Below are positions 17,756 through 26,264 of a stretch of DNA of 64,000 bases, piece by piece. The first letter of the stretch is position 1; the number at the start of each line of letters is the position of its first letter. The DNA is taken from contig NZ_BBYF01000001.1 of NCBI RefSeq assembly GCF_001894745.1, positions 186,001-250,000 on the forward strand, in the 5' to 3' direction. Source of the stretch: Paenibacillus sp. NAIST15-1 (GTDB lineage Bacteria > Bacillota > Bacilli > Paenibacillales > Paenibacillaceae). Under the pieces are notes generated by a model. That model was given only the letters and a program-made list of their open reading frames with translations, searched no databases and was not told where the DNA came from. Position numbers and translations under genes: made by a program.

Positions 17756-18727
17756 TCAACCTCCCAGCCCGATGTACCGCTTAAGCCCAGCTCGCCAAGC
17801 GAGATGTGCTGCTCCTGCAAGCAGAGCGATCCAGCCGCACTGGATAAGCAGTCCCGTTAACGCTTCTCCCTCGCTCAATCGACCGTTCAGCACATTGACC
17901 GGGAAGTAAATGGTGTACTTGAATGGGAGCAAGTTGAACCATCCATTAAGCGTATCGCCGAATACCTCAAGCGGTACGATGCCGCCACTTAGAATTTGTA
18001 CAAGTAGACCCGTGATCACGAAGAAGTACGAGATCTCTGCAAGACGAAACGCTAAGGCGCATATGGCGTAGGAGAGTAGAAACTGTACGGCTGCCGCAAG
18101 CAAAAGCGCAGCAGCAAATAAGGCGATGCGGCTTGAAGACAGCACAGCATGACCATAACGGGAAGCGGCGAACAGTACGGCTGCAACTAAGCCGAGCAGG
18201 ATACTGTCCGTCACGACGCGGCTCCCGGCATAAGCTGATACCCGATACCAGAAGTAACTAATGGGACGTATTAAATAAGTGTTCAGCCCGCCGCTCTTAA
18301 TGTCTTCGGCGATTGTGTGTTCCAGCTGTGTCATGACGAACTTCGCAATAAGACCGGATAGAATCGTGTACATGATCATTTGTCCGTAGTCATATCCGTA
18401 AAGTGTGTGCTGCTCCGAATTGCGGTACACCGCGCTCCATATCAGGGACTGAATGCCGATCGGAAAGAAGAGACTGATGAGTCCAATGAGGAACTGGAAC
18501 CTATATTCGAGCGAAGATTGAAATCCGATCCCGAAGGCGGCAGCATACTTGCCGTATTTCCTCCGATTGGATGTAGATTCCGCCCTATCCTCGCTCCGTT
18601 GATTAGGATCGCCCTCATTAGGTTTATCCTGGCTATGCTCATTCTGACTATGTTCTTCCTGTCTGCACTCATCCTGATTACGGCTATCCTTCTGCTGCAT
18701 GTCGTTCTGCTCCGGAAGCTTCCCCAT
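17756..18727 (-). CDS. ABC-2 type exporter permease, first subunit
   Basis: Homologous in layout to the next gene: about six hydrophobic segments and the motif IKSGGLNTYLIRPISYFWYR, the counterpart of the DGTLDLMLTKP loop in its partner. I prefer ATG 18727, preceded by AAGGGG at ten bases, which overlaps the end of the ATPase gene by 44 bases. Odd feature: about 50 N-terminal residues before the first membrane segment are very hydrophilic and repetitive (EEHSQNEHSQDKPNEGD), quite unlike a normal permease, and the overlapped ATPase tail is also low-complexity. The body then starts at about KYGKYAAAFG. Confidence 0.8.
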   Translation of the reverse strand: MGKLPEQNDMQQKDSRNQDECRQEEHSQNEHSQDKPNEGDPNQRSEDRAESTSNRRKYGKYAAAFGIGFQSSLEYRFQFLIGLISLFFPIGIQSLIWSAVYRNSEQHTLYGYDYGQMIMYTILSGLIAKFVMTQLEHTIAEDIKSGGLNTYLIRPISYFWYRVSAYAGSRVVTDSILLGLVAAVLFAASRYGHAVLSSSRIALFAAALLLAAAVQFLLSYAICALAFRLAEISYFFVITGLLVQILSGGIVPLEVFGDTLNGWFNLLPFKYTIYFPVNVLNGRLSEGEALTGLLIQCGWIALLAGAAHLAWRAGLKRYIGLGG

Positions 18728-19739
18728 TTGTCTCTTCCCCTTCTCGTTCTGCACATTTTGCTTCATATAGTTGTTCGATGACTTCCTCGATTGGAACGTC
18801 CTCGACCGTCCAATCCTCAACGAGATCATGATCCAGCAGCAATCGTGCCAGCGGCTTCACCTCATCCGCTGCCACTTCCAATTCAGCCGACATTCCTTGA
18901 TGCTCCCGCACCTCGGCAAGAAGACGAACAAGGTCTTGCAGCTGCTCAGGCGGAACGAATGCAGTAAATCGTACTTTCATTCGCTTGCGCCGTCCGAATG
19001 ATCCGCTCATCCGCGCAAGCGCCCCGTCATAGGCAATTTCTCCGCTATGAATCACGAGCGCCCTGCTGCATACATGCTCGATGTCACGCATGTAATGACT
19101 TGTTAAGAGGATTGTCGCTTTCTTCTCCTCCTTGTAGGCCTTTAGGAACTGGCGAACATTTTGTTGTGCGGCAAAATCGAGGCCGAGCGTAGGTTCGTCA
19201 AGAAACAGCAATTGGGGGCGATGAATCAGCGCTGCAATCATCTCCATTTTCATCCGTTCACCTAGCGATAATCGCCGCACCTGCACACCCAGCAAATGCG
19301 CAACGTCCAGCATTTCCGCAAGCTCATCCAACGTTTTGCGGTACTCCAGATCGTCCACGCCATAGATGCATTTGTTCAAATAAATCGATTCATTCGCCGG
19401 CAAATCCCACCATAGCTGACTCTTCTGCCCCATGACAATCGCGAAGCGGCGCTTGAACGCTTGCTGGCGCTCCCACGGGACGTAGCCGAGTACACGTGCT
19501 TCCCCATCCGTTGGGTGCAAGATACCAGTCAACATCTTCAACGTAGTGGTCTTTCCCGCCCCATTCGGACCAATGAATCCGACCGCTTCTCCCTGCTCAA
19601 TCTCAAATGAAATAGAAGAAACAGCATGACGGTACAACTGTTCCCGATGAAATAGATTCCGAATGGAATGTGTTAGGCCACTCTGCTTGCGGTAATAGGC
19701 GAATGTCTTGCTTAGTCCTCTGACCGTAATCGCACTCAT
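18684..19739 (-). CDS. ABC transporter ATP-binding protein (exporter)
   Basis: A 351-residue ATPase: Walker A GPNGAGKTT at about 58-66, an atypical signature LSLGERMKM, Walker B LLFLDEPTLGLD and the switch histidine in TSHYMRDIEH. The signature with Leu-Gly in place of Gly-Gly and the C-terminal extension are typical of the DUF990-permease exporters. The gene lies 27 bases after the radical SAM gene and overlaps the first permease gene, so the exporter is translated as a unit within the biosynthetic operon. The last 25 residues are rich in Glu, Ala and Gly and probably disordered. Confidence 0.9.
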   Translation of the reverse strand: MSAITVRGLSKTFAYYRKQSGLTHSIRNLFHREQLYRHAVSSISFEIEQGEAVGFIGPNGAGKTTTLKMLTGILHPTDGEARVLGYVPWERQQAFKRRFAIVMGQKSQLWWDLPANESIYLNKCIYGVDDLEYRKTLDELAEMLDVAHLLGVQVRRLSLGERMKMEMIAALIHRPQLLFLDEPTLGLDFAAQQNVRQFLKAYKEEKKATILLTSHYMRDIEHVCSRALVIHSGEIAYDGALARMSGSFGRRKRMKVRFTAFVPPEQLQDLVRLLAEVREHQGMSAELEVAADEVKPLARLLLDHDLVEDWTVEDVPIEEVIEQLYEAKCAEREGEETNGEASGAERHAAEG

Positions 19740-19766
19740 GGGAGACCTTCCCCTTCCCGTCAGCGT

Positions 19767-20942
19767 TTAAGCGCCATTATTATACAGGAGCACGCACTTC
19801 GAACATACCGGCGTTAATCCGCAGGACAATACTTCGCGCTGCTTGTTGTAGCTCTCTCCGTGGAAGACTTCTTTCAAACTGGAATCACGCAAATCCGCAA
19901 TTGTGAATTCCGGGAAGAACTTGCATGGATTCACCTTGCCGTTAGGCAGCACATCCATGCGCGTAGATAAGGCCAGACACTCCTTCCGGCGCATGCCCGG
20001 ACGATCGGTGCCGAGAATGAACTCTCGCACCTCATCCGCTTCTAATGCAGGTTGAAAACGAATGCGATTATTCCAGACGCGTGAACGCAATTTCTCCATC
20101 TCCGCAAGCAGCGGCTCTAAGTTCTCCGGCGACAAATGATACGTGAACGAATGCCAGCTCTTCTTCATCGGATCGTGGGCCGCTTCCAGCCAACCGAAAT
20201 GCTCGGCAAAGTACGTATCCATTCGCTCTGCAACAGCCTCCGGGATATACCATGGGAAAACAAAATAGACAGAATTGACCCCCACTTCTTCGAAATATTC
20301 CATGAACTCATATAGTCGAGTTACCATCGCGTCATTGATCGTCAGGCTGATCGATACATCCCCCTTGAACTCACCAGAGCGCTTCTTATCCAGCAACAGC
20401 TGTATAGCCGCCGTTACCTTCTGGAAGATCCCTCGTCCGCGAATCGCATCATTCTCCTCCTCGAATCCTTCCAGACTAGCCAGCAGTGTGACACCCTCCG
20501 GCAGCTTGAGCAGCGAATCCAACTTCTGCTCGACCAGCACCGCATTTGTGCAGATCGTCGCAATTCGAGGATCTGCCGCCAGCAGCTCGCACAGTTCATC
20601 CAGCTTCGAGTACATGAGCGGCTCGCCGCCCCACAGGAACATGCGCGAGAGGTAAGGTCTCGTTTCTTCAAATATTTTCTCGACTAACGAGAATTCGATT
20701 TCTCTCCGTGCTTCCCGACGCTCGAATTCATGATGGTAACCGTCGGGATTCCACTCGAAGCAGTGCTTGCAGCGCAAGTTGCAGCCATTGTTCAATTTAA
20801 TGCCGATATCCCTTGGCAGATCGAAGGCAAAGGATGGATCCTCCTTCAGACCTCGGCTTCCCGTGCTCATATTATGAAGCGTCTGCTTCAAGGAACGGAA
20901 CTCTGTCCGCGTTAACGTCGCACTTGTCTTCGGTTGCGTCAT
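19767..20942 (-). CDS. Radical SAM/SPASM domain enzyme
   Basis: A 391-residue enzyme. The radical SAM cluster motif CNLRCKHC gives Cys54, Cys58 and Cys61 (CX3CX2C), followed by FLWGGEPL, the SAM-binding GGE motif. The C-terminal region carries further cysteines (KECLALS, NPCKFF, LSCGL, VCSKCVLL) as in SPASM domains with auxiliary iron-sulphur clusters. Such enzymes modify peptides or carry out dehydrogenations and epimerisations on sugars; BtrN of butirosin is one relative by type. Its ATG overlaps the stop of the glycosyltransferase gene (ATGA), so the two are translationally coupled. No precursor-peptide gene is visible nearby. Confidence 0.9.
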   Translation of the reverse strand: MTQPKTSATLTRTEFRSLKQTLHNMSTGSRGLKEDPSFAFDLPRDIGIKLNNGCNLRCKHCFEWNPDGYHHEFERREARREIEFSLVEKIFEETRPYLSRMFLWGGEPLMYSKLDELCELLAADPRIATICTNAVLVEQKLDSLLKLPEGVTLLASLEGFEEENDAIRGRGIFQKVTAAIQLLLDKKRSGEFKGDVSISLTINDAMVTRLYEFMEYFEEVGVNSVYFVFPWYIPEAVAERMDTYFAEHFGWLEAAHDPMKKSWHSFTYHLSPENLEPLLAEMEKLRSRVWNNRIRFQPALEADEVREFILGTDRPGMRRKECLALSTRMDVLPNGKVNPCKFFPEFTIADLRDSSLKEVFHGESYNKQREVLSCGLTPVCSKCVLLYNNGA

Positions 20943-22114
20943 GTATATATCCCTCCGAAATCAGATAGTGAAAGCGTTTGGCTTTTTAAATTACAGTGCA
21001 GCTCATACAGCATTTCCCAAGCACAATCCGCCTCTAGCCAGCGGTCATAGGAAATGCCGAAGCCGAGCTGTTCCCATAGCTCTGCATTTGCCCGTTCGTG
21101 TTCACCGAATGGCTCAAGGTAAATCAGCGGGGTGGCGGATGACAGCGAATCAATGAGTGTTCCGCCACCAGGCTTGCTGACGATGGCCAAGCTGTTTCGA
21201 ATCACCTCATACAGCAGCGGCCCGTTCGTTCCCCGTTCGTAGGTTAGCGGTTCATTCCGTTTCCATTCAGCCATTGGCGGATAAGCTGTATCAATTTGAT
21301 TGAATAGATTGGTTAGAGTGGTTTGAGCAGTTCGAGTGGCTTGAGCAGCCTGCATAGTCCGATCATACGACAGTGATTCCTCCAGCCACGGATGCCAATT
21401 CGGATCGGTCATATAGATTCGGTCGCACGGCAGCGCATCTTGCACTTCCTCTGAATGGTATGCCACGATGGCAAGTGAGTAATGTTGCTGGATATTCGTA
21501 ATCTTGCTCCGATAAGTACCGATCCCCCAGCCACCTCCGTGAACGACAATCCGTCTCTCGCGCTCTGGATAGGGAACGAAATCTGCATCCGACATGGTCA
21601 ACTTGGCATGAAGTTCGCTTGTACCCTCTCTCCCCAGTCTGTACAGCCAATGATGGCGATAGCGGGGGTATACATCTTCATATGGACGGTAGGACGGCGT
21701 ATCGACTGCATCCAGTCGTAAGAACTCTGCGCGTATTGGCTCAGGATGCATCATCTTCTCATATCGCTGCAGAACAGGTATCCAGAACCCTGTCACAGCA
21801 AGGAAGACCGACCTTCCCTCACCTCTCCATCGCTGAAGCAGATTGGCTACGACCGCTTCATCCAGCGTCAGACCAATATCTCGCGCCATTCGGGTTCCCA
21901 TCTTAGCTGCCTCGAAGCTATTGTGAAAAAGCTGCTTCGTGCGAATCATGTTGCGGCGTGTCTCCTCAGGGAAGAGGCGCTCCAGCACTTCAGCTTCTGC
22001 TGGAATCCCGCGCCGTCTAAGTTGCTCTACAAGTCGAATCCCCGGTACATAAGCACCGAGTGAATTTCCCGAGGTCAGAATGGTAATGGGTGAAGTATTT
22101 AGCAGTGTGAACAC
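20939..22114 (-). CDS. GT-B fold glycosyltransferase-like protein
   Basis: A 391-residue protein. The N-terminus (TILTSGNSLGAYVPGIRLVE) is a GT-B Rossmann start. The C-terminal domain carries the donor-binding pattern VSKPGGGTLIDSLSSATPLI followed by EPFGEHERANAELWE, as in MurG and UDP-glucuronosyltransferase types. It would transfer a sugar from a nucleotide-sugar onto the cluster's product or intermediate; donor and acceptor are unknown. It begins at GTG 22114 directly after an in-frame TAG, with only a weak ribosome binding site, and ends overlapping the radical SAM gene. A C-terminal polyhydrophilic tail is short. Confidence 0.7.
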   Translation of the reverse strand: MFTLLNTSPITILTSGNSLGAYVPGIRLVEQLRRRGIPAEAEVLERLFPEETRRNMIRTKQLFHNSFEAAKMGTRMARDIGLTLDEAVVANLLQRWRGEGRSVFLAVTGFWIPVLQRYEKMMHPEPIRAEFLRLDAVDTPSYRPYEDVYPRYRHHWLYRLGREGTSELHAKLTMSDADFVPYPERERRIVVHGGGWGIGTYRSKITNIQQHYSLAIVAYHSEEVQDALPCDRIYMTDPNWHPWLEESLSYDRTMQAAQATRTAQTTLTNLFNQIDTAYPPMAEWKRNEPLTYERGTNGPLLYEVIRNSLAIVSKPGGGTLIDSLSSATPLIYLEPFGEHERANAELWEQLGFGISYDRWLEADCAWEMLYELHCNLKSQTLSLSDFGGIYT

Positions 22115-22145
22115 CTACTTTGCGATCGATGCTGTTCCATCTTAT

Positions 22146-23606
22146 CTATGAATAAATCCGGTAGCCGAATGCCAAAAGCGCTTGATGAAGCTGATTGCCT
22201 AACGCTTCACTCCCGGCAGCGTTATCCGCAACAAGTGACACATACCAGCGTCCTGAGCGGTTATGAACAGTTGGTGAGAAGAGAGTGTTCGCAGACAACG
22301 GCATCACGCCCGTGCGACGTTCCGGTGTGTATAACAGTTCAATTTCATCCAATTGCATCAACAATTGCTCGAATTGAGTGCTGGAGCTAGACAAATCTTG
22401 ATCGGCGGTTCCTGCGGTTCTTGCGTCTTCTTCTGCCATGCTTGCAGGCCGCATTGTCGATTGCTGCTCCCGTTCAGGGAGCCCAAGCTGAAGACATGTC
22501 AAGAAGCTGCGCTTCCCCCAGCGTTCCAAGTAGGCATCTAAGCAATGGTTCAGCATTCCCATGGAATGTCGAGCGTTAATCTCCACTACTGGATACACTT
22601 CACCGTTTTCCAGCAGCATAGAGTCAATGCATACGGGCCCGAAATAGCCGTCAATATACATCTGAGCGGCCAAACGTTCCATATGTTCGAAGTAACCCGC
22701 TTCTGCCAATCGATTCACTAGATGTGTATCCGCTGCATATGAACCGCCATAATTCAGCTGTCTATTCACCATTCGCTGTACGCCGAGCAGTTCCGTCCAT
22801 CCGTTCGATGCGATATGCAATTGGCAGGAGAAGTCCGCCTGCTTATTCAGCCAAGGCTCAACGATCAACTGTACCTGCTTGCCTGCCCTCTCCTGAGCAC
22901 GTAGATAATCAGTTAGGCGAGTAAGAAGTGCCGAAGCGTCGACGACTAGATTCCCGCTGCCTGATACTCCGTACGGATCCTTCAAGATGAGCTTGCCGTG
23001 ACGGTTAAGCAATTCAGCGCCGATTTGCTGCACGGCATCCACTCCCTCTGCAAGTCTGCCTGGAGGGTTCAAATCTAACTGCTGTGCAAGACGAAGCGAA
23101 TACGCCTTCGAGTTCACCTGTTTAACGGCTTCCGCATCAGGAATTGCGCCGTCCAGGCCATACTTTTGAACAAACGCCTCCGCAGAGGGAATAACCGCGT
23201 AAGCAGCAAGCGGGAGTTCCCGCATCAATCTCTTCCATTTCGGCTCTGTGCATTGCTCCGATACGAGTTGGAATACATCCTTATTTCTCTGCTCGTTCCC
23301 GTTCGTCTGAGCGTTGCTGCATGTCAACGAGCGGAAGTAAAATCCTGCATCATGCAAATAGGCAGCTTGCGCCGCATTCCGTGGATGACGGGTCACGGCG
23401 AGGCCATCCTCTCCGCACAATGGGAACAGCAGCTCGTCCATATAATCGGCAGCAGCGTGCTCTTGTACTGGCCGAAGCGATGGCAGCTTCGCCAGCTCAG
23501 AAGGGCGCCAATAGGCTTCCGCATCGAACATGCCCATGACAAGACGCGGCCCATCATAGAGTGGCATAGATCTTAGCAGCAGTTCCTCCGGCAGAGGACT
23601 ACGCAT
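22146..23606 (-). CDS. ATP-grasp ligase, BtrJ-like
   Basis: A 486-residue ATP-grasp protein: nucleotide-binding loop LILKDPYGVSGSGNLVV (about residues 205-221) and metal-binding VVEINARHSMGM (about 345-356), with an unrelated N-terminal domain of about 150 residues. Its start codon overlaps the end of the acyl carrier protein gene by eight bases. In butirosin biosynthesis the ATP-grasp enzyme BtrJ attaches glutamate to the carrier protein BtrI; by analogy this enzyme should load an amino acid or carboxylic acid on the ACP. The substrate is not predictable. The C-terminal 120 residues include a Ser/Ala/Glu-rich linker and a small extra domain. Confidence 0.8.
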   Translation of the reverse strand: MRSPLPEELLLRSMPLYDGPRLVMGMFDAEAYWRPSELAKLPSLRPVQEHAAADYMDELLFPLCGEDGLAVTRHPRNAAQAAYLHDAGFYFRSLTCSNAQTNGNEQRNKDVFQLVSEQCTEPKWKRLMRELPLAAYAVIPSAEAFVQKYGLDGAIPDAEAVKQVNSKAYSLRLAQQLDLNPPGRLAEGVDAVQQIGAELLNRHGKLILKDPYGVSGSGNLVVDASALLTRLTDYLRAQERAGKQVQLIVEPWLNKQADFSCQLHIASNGWTELLGVQRMVNRQLNYGGSYAADTHLVNRLAEAGYFEHMERLAAQMYIDGYFGPVCIDSMLLENGEVYPVVEINARHSMGMLNHCLDAYLERWGKRSFLTCLQLGLPEREQQSTMRPASMAEEDARTAGTADQDLSSSSTQFEQLLMQLDEIELLYTPERRTGVMPLSANTLFSPTVHNRSGRWYVSLVADNAAGSEALGNQLHQALLAFGYRIYS

Positions 23607-23862
23607 GCAGCTGCACCTCGGCGCCGAGTGATTCGAGTAACCCTAAGAACGCTCGAGTCGTCTGCAAATGCTCGTAATCGAATCGTTCAAAGTCCATTTG
23701 CACGTTGAACTGCTCCTCCACCTTCAACATAAGCTGAATCAGTTGAAGAGAATCGAGGCCAACCTCATCGATCAGGTTCGTCTCAGGAGTAAGCTTTATC
23801 TCCCAAGAAGCATCTTCTTTCACTTCGCCCACCATGCGTGCCAACTTGTCGATCGCGTGCAC
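23599..23862 (-). CDS. Stand-alone acyl/peptidyl carrier protein
   Basis: An 87-residue carrier protein with the phosphopantetheine site in VGLDSLQLIQLM (Ser at about residue 38). Its length equals that of BtrI from butirosin biosynthesis. It starts at GTG 23862 behind GGAG at about eight bases, and is the first gene of the cluster. It overlaps the ATP-grasp gene, the pairing expected when that enzyme charges the carrier. No phosphopantetheinyl transferase or polyketide/NRPS module occurs in the window, so a host enzyme must activate it. Confidence 0.9.
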   Translation of the reverse strand: MHAIDKLARMVGEVKEDASWEIKLTPETNLIDEVGLDSLQLIQLMLKVEEQFNVQMDFERFDYEHLQTTRAFLGLLESLGAEVQLHA

Positions 23863-23950
23863 ATTACCACTCCTATTCTCTGTACAAAATATCGAACTAC
23901 CCTTCTTACCTTATGTAAAAGCACACATGAAATATGTCAGTCTATTTTTA

Positions 23951-23964
23951 TGACATCGCTTTCA
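23951..23964 (-). promoter_or_regulatory. cre site (CcpA) upstream of the carrier-protein cluster
   Basis: On the minus strand TGAAAGCGATGTCA matches the Bacillus cre consensus TGWAANCGNTNWCA at every position. It lies about 90 bases upstream of the ACP start, inside the only promoter-sized gap of the cluster, so carbon catabolite control of the cluster is likely. Confidence 0.6.
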
Positions 23965-24021
23965 TTTCATATTTTTACAGACTACCTTCCCTATAAACGA
24001 AAGATCGCCCCATGATAGACA

Positions 24022-24064
24022 AAAGAAAAAAGAGACAGAAGCCGCATAACTTGCGACATCTGTC
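24022..24064 (-). terminator. Intrinsic terminator of the isomerase/dehydrogenase operon
   Basis: A 13-bp stem with one mismatch (24034-24046 with 24052-24064) followed on the minus strand by a T-rich tract. It separates the catabolic operon from the biosynthetic cluster, which is thus transcribed from its own promoter. Confidence 0.85.
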
Positions 24065-24083
24065 CCTTCTGAAACTCAAACTA

Positions 24084-24956
24084 TTATCTATAACGCTTAA
24101 TGAAATCCACAGCCTTGCGGATGTCTACTTCAGGTGTTTCGCCTGCTTCACGCTCAATCGTCAAATAGCCTTTGTAGCCGATATCAACGAGTGCTTGGAA
24201 GTAAGCGTCGAAGTCAACCTTGCCTTCGCCAAGCGGCAGCTCTTCAAATGGGCCGCTCGTTGCCATTTCCGCAATCTTCTCATGCGACATTGGCTCGAAG
24301 CCCAGCATGCCGTATACGGTACGCGGGTCAACCTCACGCAATCTCACGCCATCCTTCACGTGTGTGTGGACGATGTAATCCTTCAGCGTATGTACGCCTT
24401 GAACCGGATCATCCCCTGTAACCATGACCATATTCGCAGGGTCGAAGTTGACAGCTACTCCTTTGCCGGACAATGTATCGAGGAAAGACTTCAAGTGTGC
24501 AGCAGGCTCTGGGCCTGTCTCAATAGCGAAGTGTGCGCCAAGGCTGTTCGCATATTGGCTCAACTCCTCACAAGACTGCTGCATCGCTTCGAAAATATAA
24601 TTCTGCTCATGCGGCACGATACCGATATGCGTCGTTACCACATTGGTTCCCAGATCAAGAGCCAAGTCCAGAATACGCTTGGACTTCTCCACCTTATCCG
24701 GATTCGCCTCCTTGTCTTGGAAGCCGTGTCCGCCCAAGTCACCGCACAGTGCAGATACGTGCAGACCGAGTGATTCGATATAACTGCGCATTTCTTTGCG
24801 CGCTTGAGGCGATAGGTTTGCCGGATCCATTTCTCCGCTAACCGCATAGATTTGGACACCGTCTGCGCCCACTTCCTTAGCTTTCACCAACGCTTCCCGC
24901 ACAGGAATGCGGAAGCTGTCTGTAATGACTCCGATAGGGTTCGTAATTATCGTCAT
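24084..24956 (-). CDS. Sugar phosphate isomerase/epimerase (TIM barrel)
   Basis: A 290-residue AP-endonuclease-2-type TIM barrel protein. Metal-ligand positions of the family are visible as ETGPEP, NFDPANM, THVKDG and, near the end, TIEREAG. Such enzymes include inosose dehydratase and isomerase and sugar epimerases. It is the third gene of an operon whose other members are a second isomerase of this family and a Gfo/Idh/MocA dehydrogenase, the usual set for inositol-like or oxidised-sugar catabolism. Start ATG has AAGGAG nearby. A strong terminator follows the gene. Confidence 0.9.
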   Translation of the reverse strand: MTIITNPIGVITDSFRIPVREALVKAKEVGADGVQIYAVSGEMDPANLSPQARKEMRSYIESLGLHVSALCGDLGGHGFQDKEANPDKVEKSKRILDLALDLGTNVVTTHIGIVPHEQNYIFEAMQQSCEELSQYANSLGAHFAIETGPEPAAHLKSFLDTLSGKGVAVNFDPANMVMVTGDDPVQGVHTLKDYIVHTHVKDGVRLREVDPRTVYGMLGFEPMSHEKIAEMATSGPFEELPLGEGKVDFDAYFQALVDIGYKGYLTIEREAGETPEVDIRKAVDFIKRYR

Positions 24957-25138
24957 GAAATTTCACTCCTTCAATTATAGTGGTAGTGCATTTTGTCTTT
25001 CCGTGACATCTATGATTCAGGTTCATACTTGAACTTGGTTCAGACATAAATCATGCATTGCCTAACACGGATAGCCTCAACTGAGAACTAACGCAACACC
25101 AAGCTCTGGATCCATTCATGCATCGATAGAAGCTTCAA

Positions 25139-26209
25139 TTAGGAATAAACAACTTCTGTCCCTTTTGTGCTGGACTCGTAAATGCCGCACAAAATCTTCA
25201 TCATTTCTACGCCATCTTCTGCAGGGCAGATCGTCTCTGTGCGACCTTGCACGCAGTCGATGAAGTGATCGACCTCGCCTTGGAATCCATTGTTAAAGTC
25301 AAATGTCAGATGATCGATTTGCGGCGTCATGTTCAAGATCGTGTTATGCTTTTCGCCAATGATCTTCAGCTCAGGCTCTACTTCAGCGCCACCCTTGTCG
25401 CCAAATAATTTCACATACATATCATCCTTCTGCACATGAAGCGAGAAGCTGCAATCAACCGCGAGCGATGCGCCGTTCTCGAAGCGGATAAGCGCATTCG
25501 CCATATCCTCAACCGTATTCACTTTGCCACCATCATAATCCGCTGCCTTATAGAAGTCCAGGTGCTCGATATGGTTGCGATTTCCAAGCTTATAATACGC
25601 ATTGCCGCTTACCGATTTCACCTTCGGCTTGCCCATCAAGTACCAGCACAGGTCGATTACGTGAACGCCGATATCGATCAATGGGCCGCCGCCGGAACGT
25701 TCCTTATCGCTGAACCAGCCGCCTGGGTTGCCAAGACGGCGAATGCAGGATGCCTTCGCATAATAAATCTCGCCAAGCTCGCCTTCGTCAATGAATTTTT
25801 TCAATACACGTGTATTCGTGCCATAACGGCGCACATAACCGATTTGCAGCGTCTTGCCGCTCTTCTTCTGTGCTTCTTGTACCGCAAGCGCTTCCTCAAC
25901 TGTCATGCAAAGCGGCTTCTCTACAAGTACATGCTTGCCTGCTTCGAGCGCTGCAATCGCAATTGGTGCGTGGGAATTATTCCATGTACAGATGCTTACT
26001 GCATCAATATCTGGATTCTGAAGCAATTCATGATAATCCGTATATACGATCGCATCTGGAGCTTCGTACTTGACTGCCTTCTCCTTCGCGCGTTCCGCAT
26101 TCAAATCGCACACAGCGATAATTTCCGCTTCACTATTGTTCTTATAGCCATTAAAGTGCATTTCCGAGATCGAACCTGTACCAATAACCGCAACTTTTAT
26201 TTTACTCAT
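25139..26209 (-). CDS. Gfo/Idh/MocA family oxidoreductase
   Basis: A 356-residue NAD(P)-dependent dehydrogenase: Rossmann motif VIGTGSISEMHF at the start, the conserved EKPLCMT motif (catalytic lysine) at about 97-103, and the C-terminal substrate domain with GGGPLIDIGVHVIDL, whose His-x-x-Asp helix holds the proton relay. It oxidises a sugar or cyclitol hydroxyl. It lies 55 bases downstream of one isomerase gene and about 180 bases upstream of the other, on the same strand. The second gap contains a small inverted repeat (GGTTCA-TACT-TGAACT) but no clear terminator. Confidence 0.92.
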   Translation of the reverse strand: MSKIKVAVIGTGSISEMHFNGYKNNSEAEIIAVCDLNAERAKEKAVKYEAPDAIVYTDYHELLQNPDIDAVSICTWNNSHAPIAIAALEAGKHVLVEKPLCMTVEEALAVQEAQKKSGKTLQIGYVRRYGTNTRVLKKFIDEGELGEIYYAKASCIRRLGNPGGWFSDKERSGGGPLIDIGVHVIDLCWYLMGKPKVKSVSGNAYYKLGNRNHIEHLDFYKAADYDGGKVNTVEDMANALIRFENGASLAVDCSFSLHVQKDDMYVKLFGDKGGAEVEPELKIIGEKHNTILNMTPQIDHLTFDFNNGFQGEVDHFIDCVQGRTETICPAEDGVEMMKILCGIYESSTKGTEVVYS

Positions 26210-26264
26210 CGATTAGTCCTCCTAATTTTGAACTGTATGTTTCATCCAGAATGATCTGTCGAAT

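Noticed and set aside
19767..23862. RiPP pathway with precursor peptide for the radical SAM enzyme
   Set aside because: No short ORF of precursor type was found in the cluster; the ACP and ATP-grasp pair points to carrier-based assembly instead.
24012..24773. Long plus-strand ORF opposite the isomerase gene
   Set aside because: Antisense shadow of a certain TIM barrel gene; Cys/Arg/His-rich product with no start signals.
25436..26254. Long plus-strand ORF opposite the Gfo/Idh/MocA gene
   Set aside because: Antisense shadow; the real gene carries all family motifs on the other strand.
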